From positions 23,167 to 87,166 of the forward strand of contig NZ_BMNB01000028.1 of the NCBI RefSeq assembly GCF_014646235.1: a stretch of DNA of 64,000 bases. Reading direction: 5' to 3'. The stretch is from Micromonospora sonchi (lineage in GTDB: Bacteria; Actinomycetota; Actinomycetes; Mycobacteriales; Micromonosporaceae). Shown one piece after another: positions 1 to 8,268 of this stretch (its first letter is position 1; each line of letters opens with the position of its first letter). Below the pieces are notes generated by a model. The model did not search any database and was not told where the DNA came from. It was given only the letters and a program-made list of their open reading frames with translations. A program made the position numbers and the translations under genes.

Positions 1-1
1 T

Positions 2-27
2 GGGCGGTGACCAGCAGGTCACCGCCC
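2..27. terminator. Strong hairpin at window start
   Basis: A perfect 11-bp inverted repeat (GGGCGGTGACC, AGCA loop, GGTCACCGCCC) lies before the first gene. It has no T-tract. It probably ends transcription of a gene outside the window, but an operator cannot be excluded. Confidence 0.4.
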
Positions 28-174
28 TGAGCGTTCCGCCGTGCGCCGGGCACGGAGACCTTCCCGGCTGTTGCTCAAGGTGCGAGGGGAGGGTCATGAG
101 CGAGTGTGGTGAGCGACACATCGGGCTCAGCGCGGTGCTGCCTCATGGCGGTGCGGAGCACAGTGGGGGTCGAC

Positions 175-1461
175 ATGGGCGGGCATGACCGGGTCCGGTC
201 CCGGCGCCCGGCCCGCGTACGCGTGGCGGCCACGGCTGCGGCGCTGACGCTGATGGCGCCGATGGCGGCCTGTGCCTCCGGCGGGGACGGCGGGGTACCC
301 ACGATCAACCTGTACTACCCGCCGGAGCAGAACCTCCAGCAGGTGGTCGACCGGTGCAACATCGAGGCCGACGGGCGGTACCGCATCGTCAACCGGGTGC
401 TGCCGCGTGAGGCCGACGAGCAGCGGGTGCAACTGGTGCGGCGGCTCGCGGCCGAGGACGACGGCATGGACGTGCTCGGCCTCGACGTTACCTGGACCCA
501 GGAGTTCGCCAGCGCGAACTGGGTGCGGGAGTGGACCGGCCAGGACCGGGCCGAGGTGGAGGAGGGCACCCTCGAGGGCCCGCTGGAGACGGCCCGCTAC
601 GAGGACAAGCTCTACGGGGCGCCGAAGCACACCAACGTCCAGCTGCTGTGGTACCGCAAGGACCTGGTGCCCGAGCCGCCGGCCAGCTGGGACGAGATGA
701 TCTCGACGGCGCAGCGGCTGAAGGAACAGGGCAAGCCGTACCAGGTGCTCGCCACGGGCGCCCAGTACGAGGGCCTGGTGGTGCTCTACAACAGCCTGGT
801 CGCCAGCGCCGGCGGCAACATCCTCAGCGAAGACGGCACCGAGTCCGTGGTGGACGAGGGTGCGGTACGGGCGCTGGAGGTGCTGAAGAACTTTGCCACG
901 TCGGGCGTGACGTCGCCGTCGTTCAGCAACGCCACCGAGGACCCGATGCGGCTGGAGTTCCAGGCCGGCAACGGCGCGTTCCAGATCAACTGGCCCTTCG
1001 TCTATCCGGCGATGCAGGAGGCCAACCCCGAGCTGGCCGAGCAGGTCGCCTGGGCCCGGGTGCCGGGCGTCGACGCGGACACCCCGGGCCGGATGACCAT
1101 CGGCGGGATCAACCTCGCCGTCAGCGCGTACTCCCAGCACCCGGAGGAGTCGTTCGACGCGGCGAAGTGCCTGCGCAACGCGGAGAACCAGAAGTTTTCC
1201 GCGATCAACGACGGCGTCCCGCCGACCATCGAGAGCGTCTTCGACGACCCGGAGATGGATGAGGCGTACCCGATGAAGGAGACCATCCTGGAGCAGCTGC
1301 GGGAGCCGGCGGTGCGGCCGCTGACCCCGGCGTACCAGAGCATCTCCACCGTGACGTCGGCGATACTGTCGCCGCCGGCGGCGATCGACCCGCAGGCCAC
1401 CGCCGATGAGCTGCGGGACGCCGTCGCCGACGCCCTCGAGTCGAGGGGAGTCCTGCCGTGA
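175..1461 (+). CDS. lpqY: Trehalose ABC transporter substrate-binding lipoprotein (LpqY-like)
   Basis: This is a 428-aa extracellular solute-binding lipoprotein. The ATG at 175 follows GGGGG with about 6 nt spacing and gives an Arg-rich n-region, a hydrophobic core and a lipobox (MAAC at about residues 31-34). An upstream GTG at 106 would place 23 unlikely residues before the signal peptide. The mature chain matches remembered mycobacterial LpqY features: YYPP near the N-terminus, EQR-QL-RRL, LDV-WT-EFA, TN-QLLWYR-DLV, TIGG-NLAV, and a C-terminal AVRP-TP-YQ-IS block. It heads the order lpqY-sugA-sugB-sugC and its stop overlaps the next start (GTGA). Trehalose is the expected ligand by homology; another alpha-glucoside is possible. 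Confidence 0.85.
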   Translation: MGGHDRVRSRRPARVRVAATAAALTLMAPMAACASGGDGGVPTINLYYPPEQNLQQVVDRCNIEADGRYRIVNRVLPREADEQRVQLVRRLAAEDDGMDVLGLDVTWTQEFASANWVREWTGQDRAEVEEGTLEGPLETARYEDKLYGAPKHTNVQLLWYRKDLVPEPPASWDEMISTAQRLKEQGKPYQVLATGAQYEGLVVLYNSLVASAGGNILSEDGTESVVDEGAVRALEVLKNFATSGVTSPSFSNATEDPMRLEFQAGNGAFQINWPFVYPAMQEANPELAEQVAWARVPGVDADTPGRMTIGGINLAVSAYSQHPEESFDAAKCLRNAENQKFSAINDGVPPTIESVFDDPEMDEAYPMKETILEQLREPAVRPLTPAYQSISTVTSAILSPPAAIDPQATADELRDAVADALESRGVLP

Positions 1462-2468
1462 GCGAGCGCAGCGAGCGAACCATCGAACCCGGCGCGGACG
1501 TGGCCGCCGACGGTACCGACACCCGCACCGGCGGCCGGCAGGCCGTCGTGCCCGCCCAGCGGGCCAACCGGCGCAAGCGGGCCCCGCTGAGCGAGAACAA
1601 GCGGGCCGAGCGCAAGCTGGGCTGGCTGCTCTGCGCGCCGGCCGCGCTGGTCATGGTCGCGGTGACCGGCTACCCGATCCTGTACTCGCTGTGGCTGTCG
1701 TTGCAGCGCTTCGATCTGCGCTTTCCCGCCGAACGCGAGTTCGTCGGCCTGGACAACTACGTCACCGTGCTGACCAACGACTTCTGGTGGACCGCGTTCG
1801 GGGTGACCATGCTGATCACGGTGGTCACGGTCGCGGTCGAGCTGGTGCTCGGCATGGGCCTGGCGCTGGTCATGCACCGTACGCTGGTCGGCCGGGGGAT
1901 CGTCCGCACCGCGGCGCTGATCCCGTACGGCATCGTCACGGTCGTCGCCGCGTTCTCCTGGCGGTACGCGTGGACGCCCGGCACCGGATACCTGGCCAAC
2001 CTCTTCTCCGACGGCGCTCCGCTGACCGAACGGGCCAGCGCCCTGGCGATCATCATGCTGGCGGAGATCTGGAAGACCACGCCGTTCATGGCGCTGCTGT
2101 TGATGGCGGGGCTGGCGCTGGTGCCGGAGGACCTGCTCAAGGCGGCCTCCACCGACGGGGCCACCGCGTGGCAGCGGTTCACCAAGGTGATGCTGCCGGT
2201 GATGAAGCCGGCGATCCTGGTCGCCCTGCTGTTCCGCACGCTCGACGCGTTCCGGGTCTTCGACAACATCTACGTGTTGACCTCCGGGGCCAACGAGACC
2301 TCGTCGGTGTCGATGATCGCCTACAACAACCTGATCCGGGGCCTGAACCTCGGCATCGGGTCCACCATGTCGGTGCTGATCTTCATCGCCGTGGCGATCA
2401 TCGCGTTCATCTTCGTGAAGCTGTTCGGTACCGCTGCCCCCGGCAGCGACGACGGGGAGGGGCGTTGA
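1458..2468 (+). CDS. sugA: Trehalose ABC transporter permease (SugA-like)
   Basis: A 336-aa MalF-type inner-membrane permease with six predicted helices. It starts at a GTG overlapping the lpqY stop. The first ~50 residues form a charged cytoplasmic leader before the first helix (about residues 53-75). The coupling EAA-like loop is visible around LLKAASTDGA, followed by the helix after VMLP. It pairs with the permease beginning 2 nt after its stop and with the SugC ATPase. The first 24 nt encode SERSERT and match a sequence that recurs at starts of many Micromonosporaceae genes, so the true start could lie further in. Confidence 0.85.
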   Translation: MSERSERTIEPGADVAADGTDTRTGGRQAVVPAQRANRRKRAPLSENKRAERKLGWLLCAPAALVMVAVTGYPILYSLWLSLQRFDLRFPAEREFVGLDNYVTVLTNDFWWTAFGVTMLITVVTVAVELVLGMGLALVMHRTLVGRGIVRTAALIPYGIVTVVAAFSWRYAWTPGTGYLANLFSDGAPLTERASALAIIMLAEIWKTTPFMALLLMAGLALVPEDLLKAASTDGATAWQRFTKVMLPVMKPAILVALLFRTLDAFRVFDNIYVLTSGANETSSVSMIAYNNLIRGLNLGIGSTMSVLIFIAVAIIAFIFVKLFGTAAPGSDDGEGR

Positions 2469-2469
2469 G

Positions 2470-3303
2470 ATGGCTGACACCACTACCCGAGTCAAGCTCC
2501 AGTGGGGCGTGCTGAACACCGTCGTGGTCGTCTTCGCGCTGATCCCGGTGCTGTGGATCATGTCGTTGTCGTTCAAGACGCCGGCCACGCTGACCGACGG
2601 GAAATTCATTCCGCGCGAGTGGACGCTGGAGAACTACCGGAACATCTTCGACACCGACCAGTTCGTGCGGGCCCTGGTCAACTCCATCGGCATCGCGCTG
2701 ATCGCCACCGTGATCGCCGTCGTGCTCGGCACCATGGCCGCGTACGCGATCGCCCGGCTCGACTTCCCCGGCAAGCGGCTGCTCGTCGGCGTCGCCCTGC
2801 TGATCGCGATGTTCCCGCAGGTGTCGCTGGTCTCGCCGCTGTTCGAGATCGAGCGGCAGTTGGGGCTCTTCGACACCTGGCCGGGGTTGATCCTGCCGTA
2901 CATCACCTTCGCGCTGCCGCTGGCGATCTACACGCTGTCGGCGTTCTTCAAGCAGGTCCCCTGGGACCTGGAGAAGGCGGCGAAGATGGACGGCGCCACC
3001 CAGGGGCAGGCGTTCCGCCGGGTCATCGCCCCTCTCGCGGCACCGGGAGTGTTCACCACGGCGATCCTGGTCTTCATCTTCTGCTGGAACGACTTCCTCT
3101 TCGCCATCTCGCTGACCTCCACCGAGCGGTCCCGCACGGTGCCGGTGGCGTTGTCGTTCTTCACCGGCGAGTCGCAGTTCGAGGACCCGACCGGGGCGAT
3201 CTGCGCCGCCGCCGTGGTGATCACCGTGCCGATCATCCTGTTCGTCCTCTTCTTCCAGCGCCGCATCGTCTCCGGCCTGACCTCCGGCGCCGTCAAGGGA
3301 TAG
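2470..3303 (+). CDS. sugB: Trehalose ABC transporter permease (SugB-like)
   Basis: A 277-aa MalG-type permease with six predicted membrane helices. The ATG at 2470 is preceded by GGGGAGGGG across the end of the upstream gene. The EAA loop reads LEKAAKMDGAT-GQAFRRVIAPLAAPG at about residues 170-195, and the family-typical WND motif follows (FCWNDFLFA). It forms the membrane channel with the SugA-like partner. A 39-nt gap separates it from the ATPase gene, so all four genes are likely one transcript. Confidence 0.85.
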   Translation: MADTTTRVKLQWGVLNTVVVVFALIPVLWIMSLSFKTPATLTDGKFIPREWTLENYRNIFDTDQFVRALVNSIGIALIATVIAVVLGTMAAYAIARLDFPGKRLLVGVALLIAMFPQVSLVSPLFEIERQLGLFDTWPGLILPYITFALPLAIYTLSAFFKQVPWDLEKAAKMDGATQGQAFRRVIAPLAAPGVFTTAILVFIFCWNDFLFAISLTSTERSRTVPVALSFFTGESQFEDPTGAICAAAVVITVPIILFVLFFQRRIVSGLTSGAVKG

Positions 3304-3342
3304 GTGGGTCAAAATGCGAAGCCAAGGGATCAGGTGGTAACT

Positions 3343-4551
3343 GTGGCTGACATCGTGCTCGACAAGGTGAGCAAGAAGTTCCCGGACGGCACCATCGCGG
3401 TGCGGGATGTCGACCTGGAGATCGCCGACGGCGAGTTCGTGATCCTGGTCGGCCCCTCCGGCTGCGGCAAGTCCACCACCCTCAACATGATCGCCGGGTT
3501 GGAGGACATCAGCTCCGGTGAGCTGCGCATCGGCGGGGAACGGGTAAACGACAAGGCCCCCCGTGACCGGGACATCGCGATGGTCTTCCAGTCGTACGCG
3601 CTGTACCCGAACATGACCGTGCGGGAGAACATGGCCTTCCCGCTGCAGTTGGCGAAGCTCGACAAAAAGACGATCAACCAGAAGGTCGAGGAGGCGGCCA
3701 AGGTCCTGGAGCTGACCCCGCTGCTGGACCGCAGGCCGGCCAACCTCTCCGGCGGGCAGCGGCAGCGGGTGGCGATGGGCCGGGCGATCGTCCGTAAGCC
3801 CAAGGCGTTCCTGATGGACGAGCCGCTGTCCAACCTGGACGCCAAGCTGCGGGTGCAGATGCGTACCGTGGTGTCCCGGTTGCAGAAGCGGCTCGGCACC
3901 ACCACCGTCTACGTCACCCACGACCAGACCGAGGCGATGACCCTCGGCGACCGTGTGGTGATCATGCGGGGCGGTGCGGTGCAGCAGGTCGGCCCGCCGC
4001 AGGAGCTGTACGACAACCCGCACAACCTCTTCGTGGCCGGGTTCATCGGCTCGCCCTCGATGAACTTCCTGCCCGCCGCCATCGAGGAGAGCCGGTTGCG
4101 TACCGCCCTGGGCGACGTGCCGATCGGCGACCGGATCCGTCGCGAGCTCTCCAGGGCGGACGCCCCACGCGAGCTGATCCTCGGCATCCGCCCCGAGCAC
4201 TTCGAGGACGCCGAACTGATCGACGAGGAGACCCGCCGCCGGGGCATCGTCTTCGAGGCACCGGTCGACATCGTCGAGTCGATGGGCTCGGACAAGTACG
4301 TCTACCTCACCGTCGAGGGGGAGCGGGCCACCGCCGCCGAGCTGGAGGAACTGGCCGCCGACGCCGGTGCCGCCGACTTCACCGGCGTCGGCTCGCACCT
4401 GGTCACCCGCCTGTCCGCGGAGTCCACCGTGACCGAGGGACAGAACCGGCGGGTCTGGTTCAACCTGGAGAAGATCCACCTGTTCAACCCGGCGGACGGC
4501 CGTAACCTCACCCTCCGCGAGGGCCGCGCCGCCGGCGCCCTCGCCGACTGA
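3343..4551 (+). CDS. sugC: Sugar ABC transporter ATPase (SugC/MsiK-like)
   Basis: A 402-aa ATPase of the MalK/UgpC/MsiK family. I chose GTG 3343 because AGGTGG sits 6 nt upstream and the chain then begins with the typical ADIVLDKVSKKF; GTG 3304 would add 13 unrelated residues. Walker A is GPSGCGKST (about residues 38-46), the Q-loop FQSYALYPNMT, the signature LSGGQRQR, and Walker B AFLMDEPLSNLD; the switch His is in VTHDQ. A regulatory OB-type domain follows from about residue 240. The second importer here lacks an ATPase, so this protein could energise it too, as MsiK does in streptomycetes (inference). Confidence 0.88.
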   Translation: MADIVLDKVSKKFPDGTIAVRDVDLEIADGEFVILVGPSGCGKSTTLNMIAGLEDISSGELRIGGERVNDKAPRDRDIAMVFQSYALYPNMTVRENMAFPLQLAKLDKKTINQKVEEAAKVLELTPLLDRRPANLSGGQRQRVAMGRAIVRKPKAFLMDEPLSNLDAKLRVQMRTVVSRLQKRLGTTTVYVTHDQTEAMTLGDRVVIMRGGAVQQVGPPQELYDNPHNLFVAGFIGSPSMNFLPAAIEESRLRTALGDVPIGDRIRRELSRADAPRELILGIRPEHFEDAELIDEETRRRGIVFEAPVDIVESMGSDKYVYLTVEGERATAAELEELAADAGAADFTGVGSHLVTRLSAESTVTEGQNRRVWFNLEKIHLFNPADGRNLTLREGRAAGALAD

Positions 4552-4564
4552 CCGGGTGCGATGA

Positions 4565-4611
4565 CTACCGGGTACATCTGTTGTCGTTCCGGCAGCAGAT
4601 GTACCCGGTAG
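4565..4611. terminator. Bidirectional terminator between convergent operons
   Basis: A perfect 16-bp inverted repeat, CTACCGGGTACATCTG and its complement, with a 15-nt loop lies between the converging sugC and sugar-acid dehydratase genes. It has no long T-tract, as is common in actinobacteria. Confidence 0.6.
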
Positions 4612-4639
4612 GACGTGCCGAACCGGACGTCAGCCGGAA

Positions 4640-6367
4640 TCAGTGTGAGTGACGAGGCACCGCACTGCCGCTGCCACCGACGAGGAAGTCCAGGTCGGCG
4701 CCCTTGTCGGCTTGCTGTACGTGCTCGCTGTACAGCCGTACCCATCCTCGATCGGCCGGCGGCTGCGGCGGCTGCCACGCGGCGCGGCGTCGGGCGAGTT
4801 CCGCCTCGTCGACCAGCAGGTCCAATCGTCGCGCCGGGACGTCGACGCGGACCAGGTCACCGGTGCGTACCAGCGCCAGCGGACCGCCGACCGACGCCTC
4901 GGGTGCCACGTGCAGGACACAGGTGCCGTACCCGGTGCCGCTCATCCGGGCGTCGGAGATCCGCACCATGTCCGTGACACCGGCGGCGAGCAACCGTCGT
5001 GGCATGGGCACGTTGCCCACCTCCGGGAAGCCCGGGTAGCCGCGCGGTCCGGCGTTGCGTACGACGATGACCGTGTCCGGCGTGACGTCGAGTTCCGGGT
5101 CGTCGGCTGCCACGGCGTAGTCCTCGATCCGGTCGAAGACGAGCGCCGGCCCGGTGTGTGTGAGGAGGTGGGCCGAGGCGGCGGAGACCTTCAGCACCGC
5201 CCCGGACGGCGCGAGTGACCCCCGCAGCACGACGGTGCCCGACCCCGCCGGCTGGAAGGGCTCGGCCAGGGTACCGATGACCTGCCGGTTCCAGCACTGG
5301 ACGCCGCTGATGTTGTCGGCCACGCTTTTCCCACTGACCGTGATCTGGTCCAGGTGCAGCAGCGGGGCGATCTCCTTCATCACCGCCGGGACGCCGCCCG
5401 CGTAGGCGAAGTCCTCCATCAGGTACGTGCCGGACGGCATCAGGTTGACCAGCATGGGCACGTCGGCGGTGAGGGTGTCGAAATCCTCCAGCGACAGGGG
5501 GACACCGACGCGTCCGGCGATGGCGAGCAGATGTACGACGGCGTTGGTGGAGCCACCGATCGCCGCGTTGACCCGGATGGCGTTCTCGAACGCCTGGCGG
5601 GTGAGCACCGTGGACAGCCGCTGGTCCTGTTCGACCATGGCGACGATCCGGCGTCCGGCGGCGTGCGCGAGCGCGTACCGTCGCGAGTCGACCGCCGGGA
5701 CCGCGGCGGCCCCCGGCAGTTGAGCGCCCAACGCCTCGGTCACGCAGGCCATCGTGGAGGCGGTGCCCATGGTCATGCAGTGACCCCTGCTGCGGGACAT
5801 GCAGATTTCCGCCTCCGCGCAGTCGGCCACGGTCATCCGGCCGGCCCGCAGCTCCTCGGTGAAGCGCCAGACGTCGGTGCCCGAGCCGATGTCCTGACCG
5901 CGGAACTTGCCGTTGAGCATCGGGCCACCGGTGATCAACAGGGTCGGGAGGTCGACGCTGGCCGCACCCATCAGCAGGCCGGGGGTGGTCTTGTCGCAGC
6001 CGGAGAGCAGGACCACGCCGTCGAGCGGGTTGGCGCGGACCAGTTCCTCCGCCTCCATTGCCAGCAGATTGCGGTAGAGCATGGTCGTGGGCCGCATGAG
6101 GGGCTCGCCGAGGCTCATCGCGGGGAACTCCAGCGGCAGGCCGCCGCTCTCCCACACCCCCCGCTTCACCGAGTCGGCCAGTTCCCTCAGGTGGGCGTTG
6201 CACGGGGTCAGTTCCGACCAGGTCGTGGCGATGCCGATCACCGGGCGGCCGTCGAAGACATCGTCGGCGAACCCCTGGTTACGCATCCAGGACCGATGAA
6301 TGAACCCGTTGCGGCCTTCGGCACTGAACCACTGCCCGCTGCGCAGCGGTCGGTTCGTCAACGACAT
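4640..6367 (-). CDS. IlvD/Edd-family sugar-acid dehydratase (xylonate/arabonate type)
   Basis: A 575-aa [Fe-S]-dependent dehydratase converting an aldonic acid to its 2-keto-3-deoxy form. The ATG at 6367 follows AGGAAGG by 7 nt; an ATG at 6400 would add 11 residues without a ribosome site. The three family Cys positions are present in TPCNAH, SGCDKTTPG and GHCMTMGTAST, with the SGTGYG/PRGYPGFPE blocks further on. It is the last gene of the minus-strand operon, behind a sugar-type ABC importer. Neighbouring semialdehyde dehydrogenase and FAH dehydratase genes favour a pentonate (xylonate or arabonate) over a branched-chain dihydroxy acid. The exact substrate cannot be read from sequence. Confidence 0.85.
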   Translation of the reverse strand: MSLTNRPLRSGQWFSAEGRNGFIHRSWMRNQGFADDVFDGRPVIGIATTWSELTPCNAHLRELADSVKRGVWESGGLPLEFPAMSLGEPLMRPTTMLYRNLLAMEAEELVRANPLDGVVLLSGCDKTTPGLLMGAASVDLPTLLITGGPMLNGKFRGQDIGSGTDVWRFTEELRAGRMTVADCAEAEICMSRSRGHCMTMGTASTMACVTEALGAQLPGAAAVPAVDSRRYALAHAAGRRIVAMVEQDQRLSTVLTRQAFENAIRVNAAIGGSTNAVVHLLAIAGRVGVPLSLEDFDTLTADVPMLVNLMPSGTYLMEDFAYAGGVPAVMKEIAPLLHLDQITVSGKSVADNISGVQCWNRQVIGTLAEPFQPAGSGTVVLRGSLAPSGAVLKVSAASAHLLTHTGPALVFDRIEDYAVAADDPELDVTPDTVIVVRNAGPRGYPGFPEVGNVPMPRRLLAAGVTDMVRISDARMSGTGYGTCVLHVAPEASVGGPLALVRTGDLVRVDVPARRLDLLVDEAELARRRAAWQPPQPPADRGWVRLYSEHVQQADKGADLDFLVGGSGSAVPRHSH

Positions 6368-6442
6368 CAGCACACCTTCCTGTCGACTGTCTGGCCGCAC
6401 GGGAAGCGCGGCGATCGGTGAGCAAATGACGGCAGCGGTGAC

Positions 6443-7327
6443 CTACCTCAGGCCCCCGACGGACAGCCCGCCGCGCCAGTGTCGTTGCAGGCTGAAGAAC
6501 GCGATGATCAGTGGAATCACCGAGACGAGCGAGCCCAGGATGATCAGGCTCCACAGGGAGGTGCCGCCCGCGTTGTTCGCGGAAGCGACTCCCTGCCAGA
6601 GGCCGAGGCCGACAGTGACGGGGAAGAGTCGGTTGTCGGAGAGCATGGCCAGCGGCAGGAAGTAGTTGTTCCAGGACGCGACGGCGGACAGGAGCAGGAC
6701 GGTGACCACCGCAGGGCGCATCAGCGGCAGGGCGACCTGGAGGAAGGTGCGCATCTCTCCCGCGCCGTCGACCCGCGCCGCGTCCAGGATCTCGTCGGGG
6801 ACCGCGTCGCGCGCGTACACGTGCATCAGGTAGACGCCGAACGGATTGAGCAGCGAGGGAAGGATCACGGCCCAGACCGTGTTCGTCAGGCCGAGCTTGG
6901 CGAACATGATGAAGGTCGGGATGACCAGGGCGGTGGCGGGCACCATCAGCGCGCCGAGCACGACGGCGAAGCTGAAGCGCCGGGCGGCGAACCGGTACTT
7001 GGCGAACCCGTAGCCGGCCATCACCGCCAGGACGGTGGCACCGATTCCACCGGCGAGCGCGTACAACGTGGAGTTCAGGATCCACCTGACGTAAATGCCC
7101 CCGTCGTGGGTGAACAACTGCCTGAGGTTGCCGAGGTAGTCGATCTGGTCGGCGAACCAGAGGCTGTTGCCGCCGCCGAACAGGCCTGGCGCGTCCTTGG
7201 AGCTGTTGACGATCACCCACCAGAACGGCACGAGAAAGTAGATCACCAGGAAGCCGAGGAGGATCTGCAGCGGAAGGTGGCGCTGCGGTCGGCGGTGGCC
7301 TGCGCTGATGTTGGGGTGCTCGGCCAT
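6443..7327 (-). CDS. Carbohydrate ABC transporter permease (MalG type)
   Basis: A 294-aa permease with six helices. The ATG at 7327 shares its A with the TGA of the upstream permease (TGATG), so translation is coupled. Helices are visible from LLGFLVIYFLVPFWWVIV onwards. The EAA loop is at ILDAARVDGAGEMRTF, followed by VALPLMRPA, and SWNNYFLP matches the family WND region. It partners with the MalF-type permease and the binding protein encoded just upstream. The substrate is presumably the sugar or sugar acid catabolised by the flanking enzymes. Confidence 0.88.
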   Translation of the reverse strand: MAEHPNISAGHRRPQRHLPLQILLGFLVIYFLVPFWWVIVNSSKDAPGLFGGGNSLWFADQIDYLGNLRQLFTHDGGIYVRWILNSTLYALAGGIGATVLAVMAGYGFAKYRFAARRFSFAVVLGALMVPATALVIPTFIMFAKLGLTNTVWAVILPSLLNPFGVYLMHVYARDAVPDEILDAARVDGAGEMRTFLQVALPLMRPAVVTVLLLSAVASWNNYFLPLAMLSDNRLFPVTVGLGLWQGVASANNAGGTSLWSLIILGSLVSVIPLIIAFFSLQRHWRGGLSVGGLR

Positions 7328-8268
7328 CAGAGGAAGCTCCTCCGCTTGCGGGTGAAGAACAGGAATGCGTAGACGCAGATGAAGACGAGTCCGCCGAGGG
7401 CGAACGAGATCGCCGACCCGTAGTTGAAGTTGGCCAGTCCGAACGCCTGCTGGTACGCGTACATGTTGGGCGTGAAGTCCGACCCGATCGTGCCCGCGGC
7501 GAGGTATCGCAGGAACTGCGGTTCGTTGAAGAACTGCAGGGTGCCGATGAGCGAGAAGACCAGGATCAGGATCAGCGCGGGCGCGATCAGCGGAATCTTG
7601 ATCCGCCGGGCGACCTGCCACCGTCCGGCGCCGTCCATCCGAGCGGCCTCGTAGAGCGTCGGGTCGATTCCCTGCAGAGCCGCGTACAGGATGATCATGT
7701 AGTAGCCGGCCCACTGCCAGGTGACGATGTTGAGCAGGCCGTAGAAGATCAGGCTGCTGCTCAGAAAGTCGGGTGCGGTGGCGCCGAAGAGCCCGAAGAC
7801 GTCGGAGAGCGGGCCGAAGCTCCGGCTGTACAGGAACCCCCACATCACGGCCCCGATGACCGTGGGGATCGCATAGGGCAGGAAGATCATGAGGCGGGAG
7901 AAGCGGGTGAACAGCGAGGTCACCGCGTCCAGGATGAGGGCCATCGCGAGCGCGACGGCGATCTGGACCGGAATGGCGACGAGCGCGAAGCGAACGACGA
8001 ACCACGCTCCGGACAGGAAGCTCGGGTCGGTGAACGCCTTCACGTAGTTGTCGAACAGGACGAAGCTGGTGCCCCCGATCAGCTTCTTCTGAAACAGGCT
8101 GAGGTACAGCGCGTACGCCAGCGGGGCGATGAGAAACGCCAGGAAGACGACCCCGAACGGCCCGACGAAGAGCCACCCCGTCAGGTGCTCACGGCGCTGA
8201 ACCTTGCCGCGGATCTTGTGCTTCTGATCGTGAGTGCGCGGTGCGCGCTTCTCGGTCAACGACGTCAT
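7327..8268 (-). CDS. Carbohydrate ABC transporter permease (MalF type)
   Basis: A 313-aa permease with a ~25-residue basic cytoplasmic N-terminus and six helices beginning near GWLFVGPFGVVFLAFLIAPL. The EAA loop reads LYEAARMDGAGRWQ, followed by KIPLIAPA. Its ATG overlaps the binding-protein stop by 4 bases and its stop overlaps the next permease start, giving a tightly coupled SBP-permease-permease unit. No ATPase gene belongs to this operon. Confidence 0.88.
   Translation of the reverse strand: MTSLTEKRAPRTHDQKHKIRGKVQRREHLTGWLFVGPFGVVFLAFLIAPLAYALYLSLFQKKLIGGTSFVLFDNYVKAFTDPSFLSGAWFVVRFALVAIPVQIAVALAMALILDAVTSLFTRFSRLMIFLPYAIPTVIGAVMWGFLYSRSFGPLSDVFGLFGATAPDFLSSSLIFYGLLNIVTWQWAGYYMIILYAALQGIDPTLYEAARMDGAGRWQVARRIKIPLIAPALILILVFSLIGTLQFFNEPQFLRYLAAGTIGSDFTPNMYAYQQAFGLANFNYGSAISFALGGLVFICVYAFLFFTRKRRSFL

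Noticed and set aside
1002..4479. Long minus-strand open frames opposite the sugar ABC operon
   Set aside because: They mirror GC-rich third positions of the plus-strand genes and show no family motifs; the plus strand carries clear LpqY/SugABC proteins.
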